A stretch of DNA of 41,414 nucleotides, from assembly GCA_022821985.1 (NCBI GenBank), contig JAJECP010000023.1, positions 1-41,414 on the forward strand, in the 5' to 3' direction. This document shows, in pieces, positions 1 to 8,000 of the stretch (within the stretch, counting starts at the first letter, position 1; each line of letters starts with the position of its first letter). Position numbers and translations under genes: made by a program. The notes beneath the pieces were generated by a model. The model searched no databases and was not told the DNA's origin. It saw only the letters and a list, made by a program, of their open reading frames with translations. This DNA comes from Acidimicrobiia bacterium. GTDB lineage: Bacteria > Actinomycetota > Acidimicrobiia > Acidimicrobiales > Poriferisodalaceae.

Positions 1-1617
1 CAGGGTGTCGAGATCGCCGCTGATGTCGGCGTCGGCCCAGCGCTGGAGGTAGGCGATGGCTGACAGCAGTTCCTCGAGGGTGCCGACGATGCTGACGCCC
101 GTCGACGCGCTGATGGCGTCCCAGATCCGGTGGTCGGCCACCAGGGCCCCGGTGTGCGACACCGCCGCTCCCCCGCCCTGGGCAGTACGGCCCCCCACCA
201 GCATCACCACCGGCTTTTGGCCCTTGGCCTTGTGGAGGGCGTCGATGAGTCGGCAGCCGTCGCGGGGGTCCTCCAGATACAGGCCGATGATCCCGGTATC
301 GGGGTCGTCCACCAACCACTCCAGCAATTCGCCGGGGGTGACGTCGATGCTGTTGCCAACGGTACACAGCTTGGTGTAGCGGATCCCCCGGATGGCCCCA
401 CCCTTTACCATGTCTCCGGCCAGACCGCCGCTCTGGGAGATCATGGCTACCCGGCCGACTTCAGTGGGGGCGTTGCGTAGGAAGGTCTGACGGCCGGCCG
501 GCGCGTAGGCCCCCAGGCAGTTGGGTCCGAGCACCCGCACCCCCGACTCCCGGGCCGCCGCGCCCAGCGCCTCTTCCAGGTCGGTGCCCTCTTCGCTGGC
601 CTCCCGGAACCCGCCACTGATGACGTGGACGAACTTAGCCTTGCCCGCCGCCCCCGTCACCAGATCGGCGCAGGCTGCGGCGGGCACCGCCCCCACCACG
701 TAGTCCACGTCGCCGTCGATGTCAGCCACCGTGGGCACCGCGGGCACGCCGTCGATCTCGGTTGCCTTGGGGTGGACGGCCCACAGCGTGCCCGGCCCCC
801 AACCCAGCTCCTTATACGCAGTCAGAAAGGTGTTGCCGAATCCGGGCCGGCTGGTGGAAGCCCCGGCCACCGCGATGCCCCGAGGGGCGAACAGCGGCCC
901 AAAGTCGGTGGGCAGTGGCTCAGCGTGCGCACCGGTTGGTGCTTCCCGGGTGATGAGCCGGGCGTCCACCGCGATGGCGCCATCGGGTGTGGCAATAACC
1001 GGGTTGCACTCCAGTTCGGCCAGATAGCCACCCAATTCGACAGCCACCCCATCGGGCCCCGCCACGGCCAGCAGCAGTTCGACTAGCGATTCGACGTCCA
1101 CCGGTGACTGCCCCCGGAATCCGCTCAGCAGATCCGCTCCCTTGAACCCCCGCAACATCTCCTCGGCGTCGGCTCGAGAGATAGGGGCCAGCCGCAGTAC
1201 CACCTCGTCGAGCACCTCGGTAAGCGTGCCGCCCAGACCCAAAGCGGCCACGGGACCGAACGGAGGCCGGTCTACCACCCCGACCAGAAGCTCGACCCCG
1301 GCCTCGGCCTGCTCCTCCACCAGGAACCCGTCGATACTCCCACCAGCTTCGGCCACCGCCACGGCCATCTGAGCGGCTTCGTAGTTCAGCTCGTAGGCCG
1401 CCAAGCCCAGGCGCACACCACCCACTTCGGTCTTGTGAACCAGCCTGGTGCCAAAGGCCTTCAGCACCAGCGGCTCGTCCATCCCGTGGGCGGCAACCAA
1501 ATCGGCTAGCACAGAGGGATTGGCCACCGCGTCGTCGTAGGCCGCCACCACTGCCTTGGGCACGGCCACGCCCGCCGCAGCCAACAGGGCTTTGACCTCG
1601 GGCTCGGGAACGGTCAT
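1..1617 (-). CDS. ADP-forming acyl-CoA synthetase (acetyl-CoA synthetase/ligase type), partial at C-terminus
   Basis: The reading frame opens at an ATG at 1617 (minus) and stays open to the window edge, so the 3' end is missing. The visible ~539 residues show an N-terminal ATP-grasp half (VLKAFGTRLVHKTEVGGVRL near residue 50), then a CoA-binding Rossmann domain (GIAVAGAS, GFGNTF) and a succinyl-CoA-ligase-like domain with SQSGGLAG and a SHTGALVADH segment that carries the phosphohistidine expected in the NDP-forming family. Members interconvert acyl-CoA + ADP + Pi and acid + ATP + CoA in the cytosol. The order here, ATP-grasp first, is one of the known permutations. Its ATG overlaps the upstream amidohydrolase stop by ATGA, so it is the last visible gene of a three-gene operon with a CoA ligase. 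Acyl substrate is unknown. Confidence 0.82.
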   Translation of the reverse strand, partial: MTVPEPEVKALLAAAGVAVPKAVVAAYDDAVANPSVLADLVAAHGMDEPLVLKAFGTRLVHKTEVGGVRLGLAAYELNYEAAQMAVAVAEAGGSIDGFLVEEQAEAGVELLVGVVDRPPFGPVAALGLGGTLTEVLDEVVLRLAPISRADAEEMLRGFKGADLLSGFRGQSPVDVESLVELLLAVAGPDGVAVELGGYLAELECNPVIATPDGAIAVDARLITREAPTGAHAEPLPTDFGPLFAPRGIAVAGASTSRPGFGNTFLTAYKELGWGPGTLWAVHPKATEIDGVPAVPTVADIDGDVDYVVGAVPAAACADLVTGAAGKAKFVHVISGGFREASEEGTDLEEALGAAARESGVRVLGPNCLGAYAPAGRQTFLRNAPTEVGRVAMISQSGGLAGDMVKGGAIRGIRYTKLCTVGNSIDVTPGELLEWLVDDPDTGIIGLYLEDPRDGCRLIDALHKAKGQKPVVMLVGGRTAQGGGAAVSHTGALVADHRIWDAISASTGVSIVGTLEELLSAIAYLQRWADADISGDLDTL

Positions 1618-2486
1618 CCCAGGCGGGTGAATACTCGGCGGGCGGTGCCGCCCAGTAGGTTGGCCTGGGCCTCGTCGCCCAGCTCTACCTCGCTCAGCTG
1701 GCCGAGGGCATGGCGGTGGCCCACAGTGGGGAAACCGGTGCCCCACAGGCACTTGCGCCGCCCGGCGCCGTTCATGAACGCCACCAGCTCGTCCGACCAG
1801 TGCCGGGGCGGATAGACCGACGTGCCCAGGTACACGTTGGGGAACTTGAGGGCCATGGCGATGCACTCGGCCACCCACGGCCAGCCGGTGTGCGACAGCA
1901 CGAAGCGCACATCGGGGAAGTAGAGGGCGGGGCGGTCGATGCTGACGGGCACCCCGCACTCGCTGGGCATGAGCCCGCCCGAGGTGCCGGCCTGCATCAC
2001 GAAGGGCACGTCGTGGGCCGCGCACAGGGCGTAGTAGGGGTAGTAGTCGGCGTGATCGAAGCGGCGGTCGAAGCTGTGGGTGTGGGTGTGCAGGCCCACA
2101 CACCAGGGCTGATCCAACATGGCGGCGGCCTCTTCCACCTCGGCCATGCCGATGCGGGGATCGACCGACCACTGGCCGAAGAACCGGCCGGGGTGGTCTT
2201 TGGCCAGCCGGTCTAAGTCATCGGGCTGGGCGGCCACCAGCTCGAAGTCGGTGGGCTCGGGATGGGCCGGCAGATGGGCGACAGGCAATATCACCGCAGC
2301 GATGCCCAGTTCGTCCATGCGGGCCACCATGGTGTCGGCGTCGCAGAAGGAGTCGGTGTCGTCGGTGCGCACCTTCACCGCGATACCGGTGGCCTCCAAG
2401 GCCGCGTTCCACACCTCGGCCTGCTCGGGGAAGAACCGGTTGCACCAGTAGTCGATGGCGCCGTCGGCCGGCGCGGCAACGCTCAT
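1614..2486 (-). CDS. Amidohydrolase-2-fold protein with atypical metal site
   Basis: This 290-residue protein has the TIM-barrel pattern of the Amidohydro_2 (ACMSD / gamma-resorcylate decarboxylase-like) superfamily: a GLHTHTHSFD segment around residue 160, a LSHTGWPW segment around residue 210, and a C-terminal WGTGFP where most relatives read G(S/T)D(Y/F)P. The N-terminal D-x-H-x-H metal motif is replaced by IDYWCNRF, and the usual C-terminal metal Asp is Gly. I infer either a metal-independent or differently liganded member. It is translationally coupled on both sides (ATGA at 2483-2486 with the CoA ligase, ATGA at 1614-1617 with the ADP-forming synthetase), so it probably acts on the same acyl or ring-cleavage intermediates. 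The substrate cannot be told. Confidence 0.72.
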   Translation of the reverse strand: MSVAAPADGAIDYWCNRFFPEQAEVWNAALEATGIAVKVRTDDTDSFCDADTMVARMDELGIAAVILPVAHLPAHPEPTDFELVAAQPDDLDRLAKDHPGRFFGQWSVDPRIGMAEVEEAAAMLDQPWCVGLHTHTHSFDRRFDHADYYPYYALCAAHDVPFVMQAGTSGGLMPSECGVPVSIDRPALYFPDVRFVLSHTGWPWVAECIAMALKFPNVYLGTSVYPPRHWSDELVAFMNGAGRRKCLWGTGFPTVGHRHALGQLSEVELGDEAQANLLGGTARRVFTRLG

Positions 2487-3877
2487 GGCCGCTCGTCCTT
2501 GAACCGCACCAGCTTGGCCGCGCCGGAGGCCATGCCGGTGCGCTCGTCCAACTCGCCGGGACGCACCACCTCGGCGGTCATCCGCACACTCATGACCTCC
2601 TTGATCCGGTCCTCCACCCGCACGGCCACCGCGCCGAACTCATCAGGCGAGGCGTCGCTAGCCACCATCACGATCATCTCGTCGCGGTTGCCGGTCCGAA
2701 CCGCCCGGCAGAAGAAGTCCTCGGTCACCCCGGCCACGTCGCTGATCACATCGCCGATGGCCTCGGGCCACACGTTGACGCCCCGCAGCTTGACCATGTT
2801 GTCGCCCCGCCCGGCGAACGGCCCCATCCGCCGCAGCCACGAGCCGCACTCGCACTGGCCCGGCGGATAGAGGAACGACAGGTCCATGATGTTGTAGCGG
2901 AACTGGGGCGAGCCGGTCTTGTAGATCTCGGTGATCACCAGCGCCCCCTGGGTGCCGTCGGGCACTTGCTCGCCGGTCTCCACGTCCACCACCTGCACCA
3001 CGAAGCAGTCCTCGAAGATGTGGAGTTGGCCGTTGCGCAGCGGGCACTCGATCGACACGTTCTGCACTTCGTGGAACCCGTAGGGCTGCGCTGGGGTCAC
3101 CCCCCAAACCTCCTTGACCCGCTCGGCGTCGCCGATGTGGCCGCCGGGCAGGGCCCGGATGTTGAAGTCGGTCTTGGGGTCGAGGCCCATCTCCACCGCG
3201 GTCTCCGCCATCTTCAGCATGTAGTCGCCGGTGGTCAAGATGGCCGCCGCCCCGTACTCATACGCCAGCTCCACCTGCTTTCGGGTGGAGGTCACGTTGC
3301 CGGTTCCGGTGGTGAGCACCACGCAGTTGAGCCACCGGTACAGCGCCTCGTCGAAGGCGTGGGCCCCGTTGTGGGTGGAATAGGCCCAGGCGTTGATCAC
3401 CACGTCGCCGGGGCGGATCCCCTCGGCGTACAGCGCCCGGGCCATGGTGATGGCCCCCACCTCCCGGTCCCAGGCGGTGTAGAGGGTGGGCCGAGACCGA
3501 CCGGTGGTGCCTCCCGACACGTACAGCCGCATGGGCTCGCTGCGGGCGTCCTCCAGGCCGATGCTCTGGTAGTCGCCCAGCGGGGGGTTCTCATTGATGG
3601 AGGCCCGGATGTCGTCCACGGTGTAGGCCGGGGCCTTCCACAGGTCGTCGAGGGTCTGTAGCTGGTCGGGGTGGAAGCCGGCTGCCTCCCACCGTTTGCG
3701 GAAGAACGGCACCTGCCAGGCCCGATGGGCTCGGTCTTGGAGGCGCAGGAGCTGCTTGCGGGCGATGGTGTCGGGGTCTTCGAAGAAGGTGGTCTCGAAG
3801 TACTCCGGCGGGGGCGGGAACAGGCGCTGCATGGCCTCGTAGTCCAGCTCGTGCGGACGGCGCATCCCCGTGCTCAT
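2483..3877 (-). CDS. PaaK-like phenylacetate-CoA ligase family adenylate-forming enzyme
   Basis: The 464-residue product is an AMP-forming acid-CoA ligase of the PaaK/coenzyme F390 synthetase group. The phosphate-binding loop SGGTTGRSRPTL lies near residues 121-132, a GFHEVQN segment near 267 replaces the usual YGxxE adenine motif, a CECGSW cysteine pair is near 342, and the hinge/C-terminal signature GRGDNMVKLRGVNVWP is at 356-371. Such enzymes activate aromatic or other carboxylic acids as CoA thioesters in the cytosol. I chose ATG 3877 because the longer frame (to 3997) adds about 40 low-complexity residues and runs into the divergent gene; ATG 3865 is an alternative. The stop overlaps the next gene by ATGA. 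The first gene of the operon, it probably supplies the CoA ester for the downstream enzymes; the substrate is unknown. Confidence 0.82.
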   Translation of the reverse strand: MSTGMRRPHELDYEAMQRLFPPPPEYFETTFFEDPDTIARKQLLRLQDRAHRAWQVPFFRKRWEAAGFHPDQLQTLDDLWKAPAYTVDDIRASINENPPLGDYQSIGLEDARSEPMRLYVSGGTTGRSRPTLYTAWDREVGAITMARALYAEGIRPGDVVINAWAYSTHNGAHAFDEALYRWLNCVVLTTGTGNVTSTRKQVELAYEYGAAAILTTGDYMLKMAETAVEMGLDPKTDFNIRALPGGHIGDAERVKEVWGVTPAQPYGFHEVQNVSIECPLRNGQLHIFEDCFVVQVVDVETGEQVPDGTQGALVITEIYKTGSPQFRYNIMDLSFLYPPGQCECGSWLRRMGPFAGRGDNMVKLRGVNVWPEAIGDVISDVAGVTEDFFCRAVRTGNRDEMIVMVASDASPDEFGAVAVRVEDRIKEVMSVRMTAEVVRPGELDERTGMASGAAKLVRFKDERP

Positions 3878-3998
3878 TGCCGCATCCCCGCGCTCAGAGA
3901 GCCACTTCCCGTGCTCATAGAACTGCCACGGTACCCGCGCCAAAGCAGCCAACGACAGACGGCCAACCGCGCCGCTGCACGAAACCGCAGCCGCCAAC

Positions 3999-4004
3999 TA
4001 GCGT
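3999..4004 (+). promoter_or_regulatory. Candidate -10 box of a leaderless promoter
   Basis: TAGCGT fits the TANNNT -10 consensus and lies 7 nt before the GTG of the amidohydrolase at 4012, with no Shine-Dalgarno between. This spacing is what a leaderless actinobacterial transcript would show. No clear -35 was seen. Confidence 0.45.
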
Positions 4005-4011
4005 TTCGACC

Positions 4012-5124
4012 GTGAAAGTCATCTCGGCCGATTGCCACATCAACGAGCCGCCCCACGTGTTCGAGCGGGTCCCCGAGGAGTACAAAGACCGCATCCCCCG
4101 CATGATGCCGGCGCCCGACGGGGGCGACGGGTGGTCGTTCGACGGCGGGCCGCCCAAGCGCAGCTTCGGCATCGAGGCCATGGCCGGAGTGGCCAAGGAG
4201 GACTACAAGCTCTCGGGCATGAAGTTCGAGGAGATCATGCCGGGCAACTACGACGGCACCGCCCACTGCGCCGACATGGACATCGACGGCGTGTGGGGAT
4301 CGGTGGTGTACCCGGCCAACTCCATCTTCACCTACCTGGAGCCCGACCGGGGCCTGGCGGTGGCCTGCATGCGGAGCTACAACGACTGGGTGCTCGACGA
4401 GTTCCAGGGGGCGGCGCCCGACCGGCTGCGGGGCCTGCCCATGCTGCCTACCGAGGACGGCATGGACGTCACCCTGGCCGAGGTCGACCGGGTGATGGAG
4501 ATGGGGGCCAAGGGGCTGTTCATCCCCGGCATGCCCACCCGGCCCTACAACGACTCGTACTACGAGCCGCTGTGGAAGGCGTGCTCAGAGCTGGATGTGC
4601 CAGTCACCTTCCACCGCACCTTCGGCGGCAAGCCGCCCGACTCCGACTGGGACGAGTTGGTCGAGCAGAACGTGTCGGTGCCCGGCATCGTCAACCGGTT
4701 CTTCAGCGCGGTGCGCCCGCTCACCTACATGATCTTCGCCGGCATCTTCGACCGCCATCCCAACCTCAAGGTGGTGGCCGCTGAGGTGAACTACGGCTGG
4801 GTGCCGTTCTGGTACCAGACCATGGACGACGAGTACCACACCCAGTCGGCTTGGTCCGACTCCCCCATGGAGCGCGAGCCCAGCAGCTACCTGGGCACCA
4901 ACGTGTTCGTCACTGGCCTCGACGACCACAACGGCCACATGCAGATGGCAGGCGGTAACCAGACCCTGGTGAACATGTCCATGTGGTCGTCCGACTACCC
5001 CCACTCGGTAACCCTGTGGCCGGACAGCCGCAAGATCATCGCCGAGCTCGTCCAACACATGACCGACCCCGACAAAGAAAAAGTCCTCTACGCCAACGCC
5101 GCCCACGTCTACAAATACAACTGA
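4012..5124 (+). CDS. Amidohydrolase-2 family metal-dependent hydrolase/decarboxylase
   Basis: A 370-residue Amidohydro_2 protein. It starts with KVISADCHINEPPHVFE, the D-x-H-x-x-E-P form typical of one large actinobacterial and proteobacterial subgroup, has TFHRTFGG near residue 200 and ends with the metal-Asp motif SSDYPHS near residue 327 followed by a C-terminal helix (EKVLYANAAHVY). Relatives include decarboxylases and hydrolases of aromatic ring-cleavage products. I placed the start at GTG 4012 because homology-like sequence begins there and a TANNNT box sits just upstream; the frame is open further back to 3877 but that part is proline/arginine-rich and overlaps the divergent ligase region. 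It is divergent from the CoA-ligase operon with 134 bp between, and it is a paralogue of the protein at 11278-12492. Confidence 0.82.
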   Translation: MKVISADCHINEPPHVFERVPEEYKDRIPRMMPAPDGGDGWSFDGGPPKRSFGIEAMAGVAKEDYKLSGMKFEEIMPGNYDGTAHCADMDIDGVWGSVVYPANSIFTYLEPDRGLAVACMRSYNDWVLDEFQGAAPDRLRGLPMLPTEDGMDVTLAEVDRVMEMGAKGLFIPGMPTRPYNDSYYEPLWKACSELDVPVTFHRTFGGKPPDSDWDELVEQNVSVPGIVNRFFSAVRPLTYMIFAGIFDRHPNLKVVAAEVNYGWVPFWYQTMDDEYHTQSAWSDSPMEREPSSYLGTNVFVTGLDDHNGHMQMAGGNQTLVNMSMWSSDYPHSVTLWPDSRKIIAELVQHMTDPDKEKVLYANAAHVYKYN

Positions 5125-5154
5125 CCCGCGCCCTCCTCGGGCCAAACCTCGGAG

Positions 5155-5460
5155 CTAGTCGGCGGGAGAGAAATCGACGGTGACTCGCAGGTCGAGCGCG
5201 GCGGCTGCTTTGTGGAGGGTGGTGAGGGTAGCGGAGGTTCCCCCGGCCTCTAGCCGGGCTACCGCTGCTTGACTAGTACCCATCACACGAGCCAACTGCC
5301 GCTGAGTCATCTCGGCTGTCTCCCGAGCCTGCCGGATCTGCTCGCCGACTTCGATGGCCAAACGGGCAGCGTCATAAACCGCATCGAACGCGGCTCGTTC
5401 ACCTGCGTTCATCGCCTCCAAACGACGCCGCTTCACTTCATCAAACGTCTTGCGACTCAT
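5155..5460 (-). CDS. HigA-like XRE-family antitoxin/transcriptional regulator
   Basis: A 101-residue protein: an N-terminal helical stretch (MSRKTFDEVKRRRLEAM) followed by a Cro/C1-type helix-turn-helix, EMTQRQLARVMGTSQAAVAR, at about residues 50-70, then a short beta-like tail (LRVTVDFSPAD). This is the architecture of HigA-type antitoxins encoded after their toxin. Its ATG shares a base with the stop of the upstream remnant (TGATG, 5458-5462), the coupling expected of a toxin-antitoxin pair. A GTG six bases upstream is an alternative start. The partner toxin appears deleted in its core, so this may now be an orphan antitoxin or only a self-regulating DNA-binding protein. Confidence 0.75.
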   Translation of the reverse strand: MSRKTFDEVKRRRLEAMNAGERAAFDAVYDAARLAIEVGEQIRQARETAEMTQRQLARVMGTSQAAVARLEAGGTSATLTTLHKAAAALDLRVTVDFSPAD

Positions 5461-5594
5461 CAGCACTCCTCCTGCGCAATATGAGCCTCAGCAATACACC
5501 GACTCATGGTCCGGTGAGCCCGCCGAACCTCCTCCGCTACCGGCAGCCCGTCGATACAATCTTCGACCTCTGGCTCAATCCCTATCTCCCATTC
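5460..5594 (-). pseudogene. HigB-like toxin remnant with internal deletion
   Basis: The minus frame reads EWEIGIEPEVEDCIDGLP, which resembles the N-terminus of HigB/phage Gp49-like (RelE-superfamily) toxins, and then passes directly to RRAHRTMSRCIAEAHIAQEE, which resembles the C-terminal helix of the same family. A full-length toxin is about 110-120 residues; only about 44 are left, so roughly 70 residues including the catalytic beta-sheet seem to be missing. No ATG/GTG/TTG start lies directly before the homologous part; the frame extends upstream without similarity to the family. The stop overlaps the antitoxin ATG. The family assignment is from remembered motifs and needs a profile search. 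Confidence 0.55.
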
Positions 5595-5987
5595 GATATC
5601 AAAATTGATACAACAAATGATTCGACTGGCCAAACGCCTGTTCCTTGTATGCGCAGAAAGACCTGGGCCGTCCCTGCCTCGCTGATTCACGCCCAGGCGT
5701 ATGACTGGACCTCCCGACCTAACGTGACTCGTCGGAATCCGCCCTGCCGACTAGGCCACCAACCGGCTACCGGCGCGACCGATCTTGCATAAGTGATGGG
5801 CGGAAAGGCACTCGGACGGGTCGCCGCCGTGGCGGGAAGTCAGGTCAGGCGAAGCTCTTGTACAGGGAGGCGAAGCTGCGAGAATCGGGGAGCCTCCCAC
5901 TACCAGGAGAAGCGTCGTTATAGGCGATTTGCCTTCTGTCCGCATCTGACAAAGTGGCCGATATCTTGCCTGGAGGAATGCAAATGA
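5595..5987. other. Non-coding stretch between toxin remnant and decayed nuclease
   Basis: I see no gene with a credible start, ribosome binding site or family resemblance on either strand; short open frames exist but look random. A segment around 5945-6010 reads DKVADILPGGMQMIDGDGSLLE in another frame from the nuclease remnant downstream and may be its displaced N-terminus. No tRNA or clear terminator was found. Confidence 0.5.
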
Positions 5988-7515
5988 TCGACGGTGACGG
6001 GAGCCTGTTGGAATGATCGGTTCGAATCGGGTGCATTGGGAGAGTCTGGGCCGGGAGGCGACGGGGGCCGCGATGTGCAGATCTCAACCGAGGAAGGGCT
6101 TGTGATCTCCTAGTTGAAGAGCCAGACGGGCAGGATGAACCAGACCCGGCGACAACAGGTCGAGGGTTCTCTGGTGAGCGCGTCGCAGCACAGTCCTGCC
6201 AAGTGGTTCCTCGTGGTTCCGATTGATCCCACTCCCGGCGAGTTGGAGTGGTTCGACCGGCTGGTGAAGCCCTACGGGTTCGAGCGCCAGTGGCTGGGCA
6301 AGACCTGGTTGGACAGCGAGATGGCTCAGAAGCCGGAGATCGCCCGCTACGCCCACGGCGACCGCCTCGAGCTGTCCTAATTCTTGGAGCTGGTGAAGGG
6401 CATCAACCCGGACCCGCTGCCCGGCGGGGCAGGAGTCCTGGGGGCCGCCGCCGACAGCGCACAGGGCATCATAAACCACCTGAACCGGCTCGACCCTCAC
6501 TTCGTGTTCGCCATCGCGACCAGCCCCGACAGCGGACCGCGTGTATCGGTCATCCCCCGATATCCCGGCGCGGAGAGGGACCGGCCTCCGTTCAGCGTGG
6601 AATTGGCCTTTCCCGACGCTGAAGAAGGCGCAAGCGCCCAGCAGGCCCTCCAAGAGACCTTCGACTTCGGCACTGCCTCCGTCGTCCCCTCTGAGTTCAT
6701 CTCCAAGCTAGTCGCAAACGTGCCTACCGGCCTCGGTGTGCGGGTAGTTCCTGAAGGCCATCGGCGGCAGCGGCGCTGTGAAGGCGCAACTCCCCCTCGT
6801 CGCCGATGAGGCCAGTTCCGGGGCGCGGGGCGCTCTTATCTCGCTGGCCGACAAGTCGAAGGCGGTCACCGCCGAGAAAAGGCTCGACGTCTCAGAACTG
6901 GATTTCAGCCTGAGTTGGGCTTATTCGCAGCCCGACGTCTACTCGCCGCTTGATCTGCTGCCCGCTGCAAGATTCGCGGCGGCGCTCGAAGGCGGTGCTC
7001 AGCTGGCTGTCGACTTCAACGGTGAGAGCCACGGCCCTGGCGACACCGGCCCGTTCCAATCGGCTGTTCTCGGCGAGGCGGCGCGGTACGGAGAGTTCTT
7101 GGGGCATCTTGCGAACGTGCAGATCAAAGCTGGCGTGTTCTTCGAAGTCCGACACGAGTTCTCATCCGAGGAGGTGACCGCCATAGAGCAGGCCAGCCGC
7201 TTGTTGAATGGAGAGGAGTTGGAGGGGACTTGGCAGAGGCTGTCGATGACAGTCACACCCGAGGGGCACAAGGGCGTAGAGGCCGCTCTGGCGGGCTCGA
7301 CGGTTGTCAGAGACGTGCGGTCGGGTAGCGGCCTATCCATCGTCGTGCAAGGCAACGAAATCCCAGTCGGCCAAGTGGTAGACACGCTCGATCCGACCAA
7401 AGTGCTCAGCTGGGAGGAGCTCGACGACGGCGACACGCCGGGGACGACCAAGCTCACCCTGGTGCCCGCAGACTCCAATAAGGTGACCAGAGCCCTAGAA
7501 CTAGCTGGCGCTTGA
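5988..7515 (+). pseudogene. Decayed Mrr-like (PD-(D/E)xK) restriction-nuclease-type gene
   Basis: Three open segments join into one ~500-residue protein. Segment 1 reads GGDGGRDVQISTEEGLVIS and ends in TAG at 6111-6113; it continues in frame as LKSQTGRMNQTRR to a TAA at 6378-6380, then in frame to about 6750, where the reading frame must change to continue as LKAIGGSGAVKAQLPLVADE to the TGA at 7515. GGRD followed by x-LK is the pattern of Mrr-like nuclease cores (GG.D ... (E/Q)xK), and the first stop falls at the expected Gln position, one transition away from CAG. After this come a VVPIDPTPGELEWFDRL segment and a long uncharacterised C-terminal region. The N-terminus is not identified. Two stops and a frame change argue for a dead gene; sequencing error could explain one but hardly all three. 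Confidence 0.6.
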
Positions 7516-7709
7516 TCGAAAAGCGCGTTGACCCTGCCCCCTGACCGGCAAGGGGGGGATGCCCAAGATGCCCCTGAGAATTGAGGTGCGCTGCACAACA
7601 GCGCCGGGTGCGGACACAAGCCCGGCATTCCGCGTGGGGGCCGCTAGGTTTATTGGCGGTGGCCGGGCTCGGCATGAGGGGGACACCGCGCCATTCCCAG
7701 GAGGAGTCT

Positions 7710-8000
7710 TTGACTGAGCCGATATTCGACGACAACCCTGATTACGCGCTGCGGTGGCCTCCGGAGTTATTCGCCCGAGAGGTCGAGCTCCTAGTCGAGA
7801 GCGGCTCGGAGCGAGGCATGGGCTCAAGCTGGCAATCCGAGGTCGAGACGCTGCTCTTGCTGGCGTTCGAATCGTCAGCCCCCGCAGGCGACTTCAAGAA
7901 AACCCTAAAGACCCATGCCCAGCAGGAAGCCCGGACACGGGCGAACCGGGCTGCACGTGCGCCGAAACCGGACTACATAGTTGATGAAGAGCCGTTCTGA
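7710..8000 (+). CDS. Small acidic protein of unknown function, 96 aa
   Basis: I do not recognise this protein. TTG 7710 is preferred because AGGAGGAG (7699-7706) lies just before it; upstream in-frame sequence is unlike a protein N-terminus. It begins LTEPIFDDNPDYALRWPPEL, has an acidic/hydrophobic middle (AREVELLVESG, SEVETLLLLAFES) and a basic, alanine-rich tail (QEARTRANRAARAPKP). No membrane segment or known motif is visible. It overlaps the following gene by 17-20 nt and follows the decayed nuclease by about 190 bp, so the three probably formed one operon; it may be a small partner of the downstream protein. Confidence 0.6.
   Translation: MTEPIFDDNPDYALRWPPELFAREVELLVESGSERGMGSSWQSEVETLLLLAFESSAPAGDFKKTLKTHAQQEARTRANRAARAPKPDYIVDEEPF

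Noticed and set aside
3877..4011. Extending the plus-strand amidohydrolase start to 3877
   Set aside because: The added 45 residues are Pro/Arg/Thr-rich and unlike the family; GTG 4012 with TAGCGT upstream fits better.
6015..6040. GGTTCGAATCGGG resembling a tRNA T-arm, possibly an attachment-site remnant
   Set aside because: The flanking bases do not form the 5-bp T-stem and no acceptor or anticodon arm can be drawn.
5793..6087. Short frames of 64-80 codons on both strands between toxin remnant and nuclease remnant
   Set aside because: No ribosome binding sites, no recognisable motifs, and mutual overlap; best explained as chance.
7537..7556. CCCCCT/AGGGGG hairpin after the decayed nuclease gene as a terminator
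   Set aside because: The stem is only 6 bp with an 8-nt loop and no T-tract; in GC-rich DNA this is easily fortuitous.
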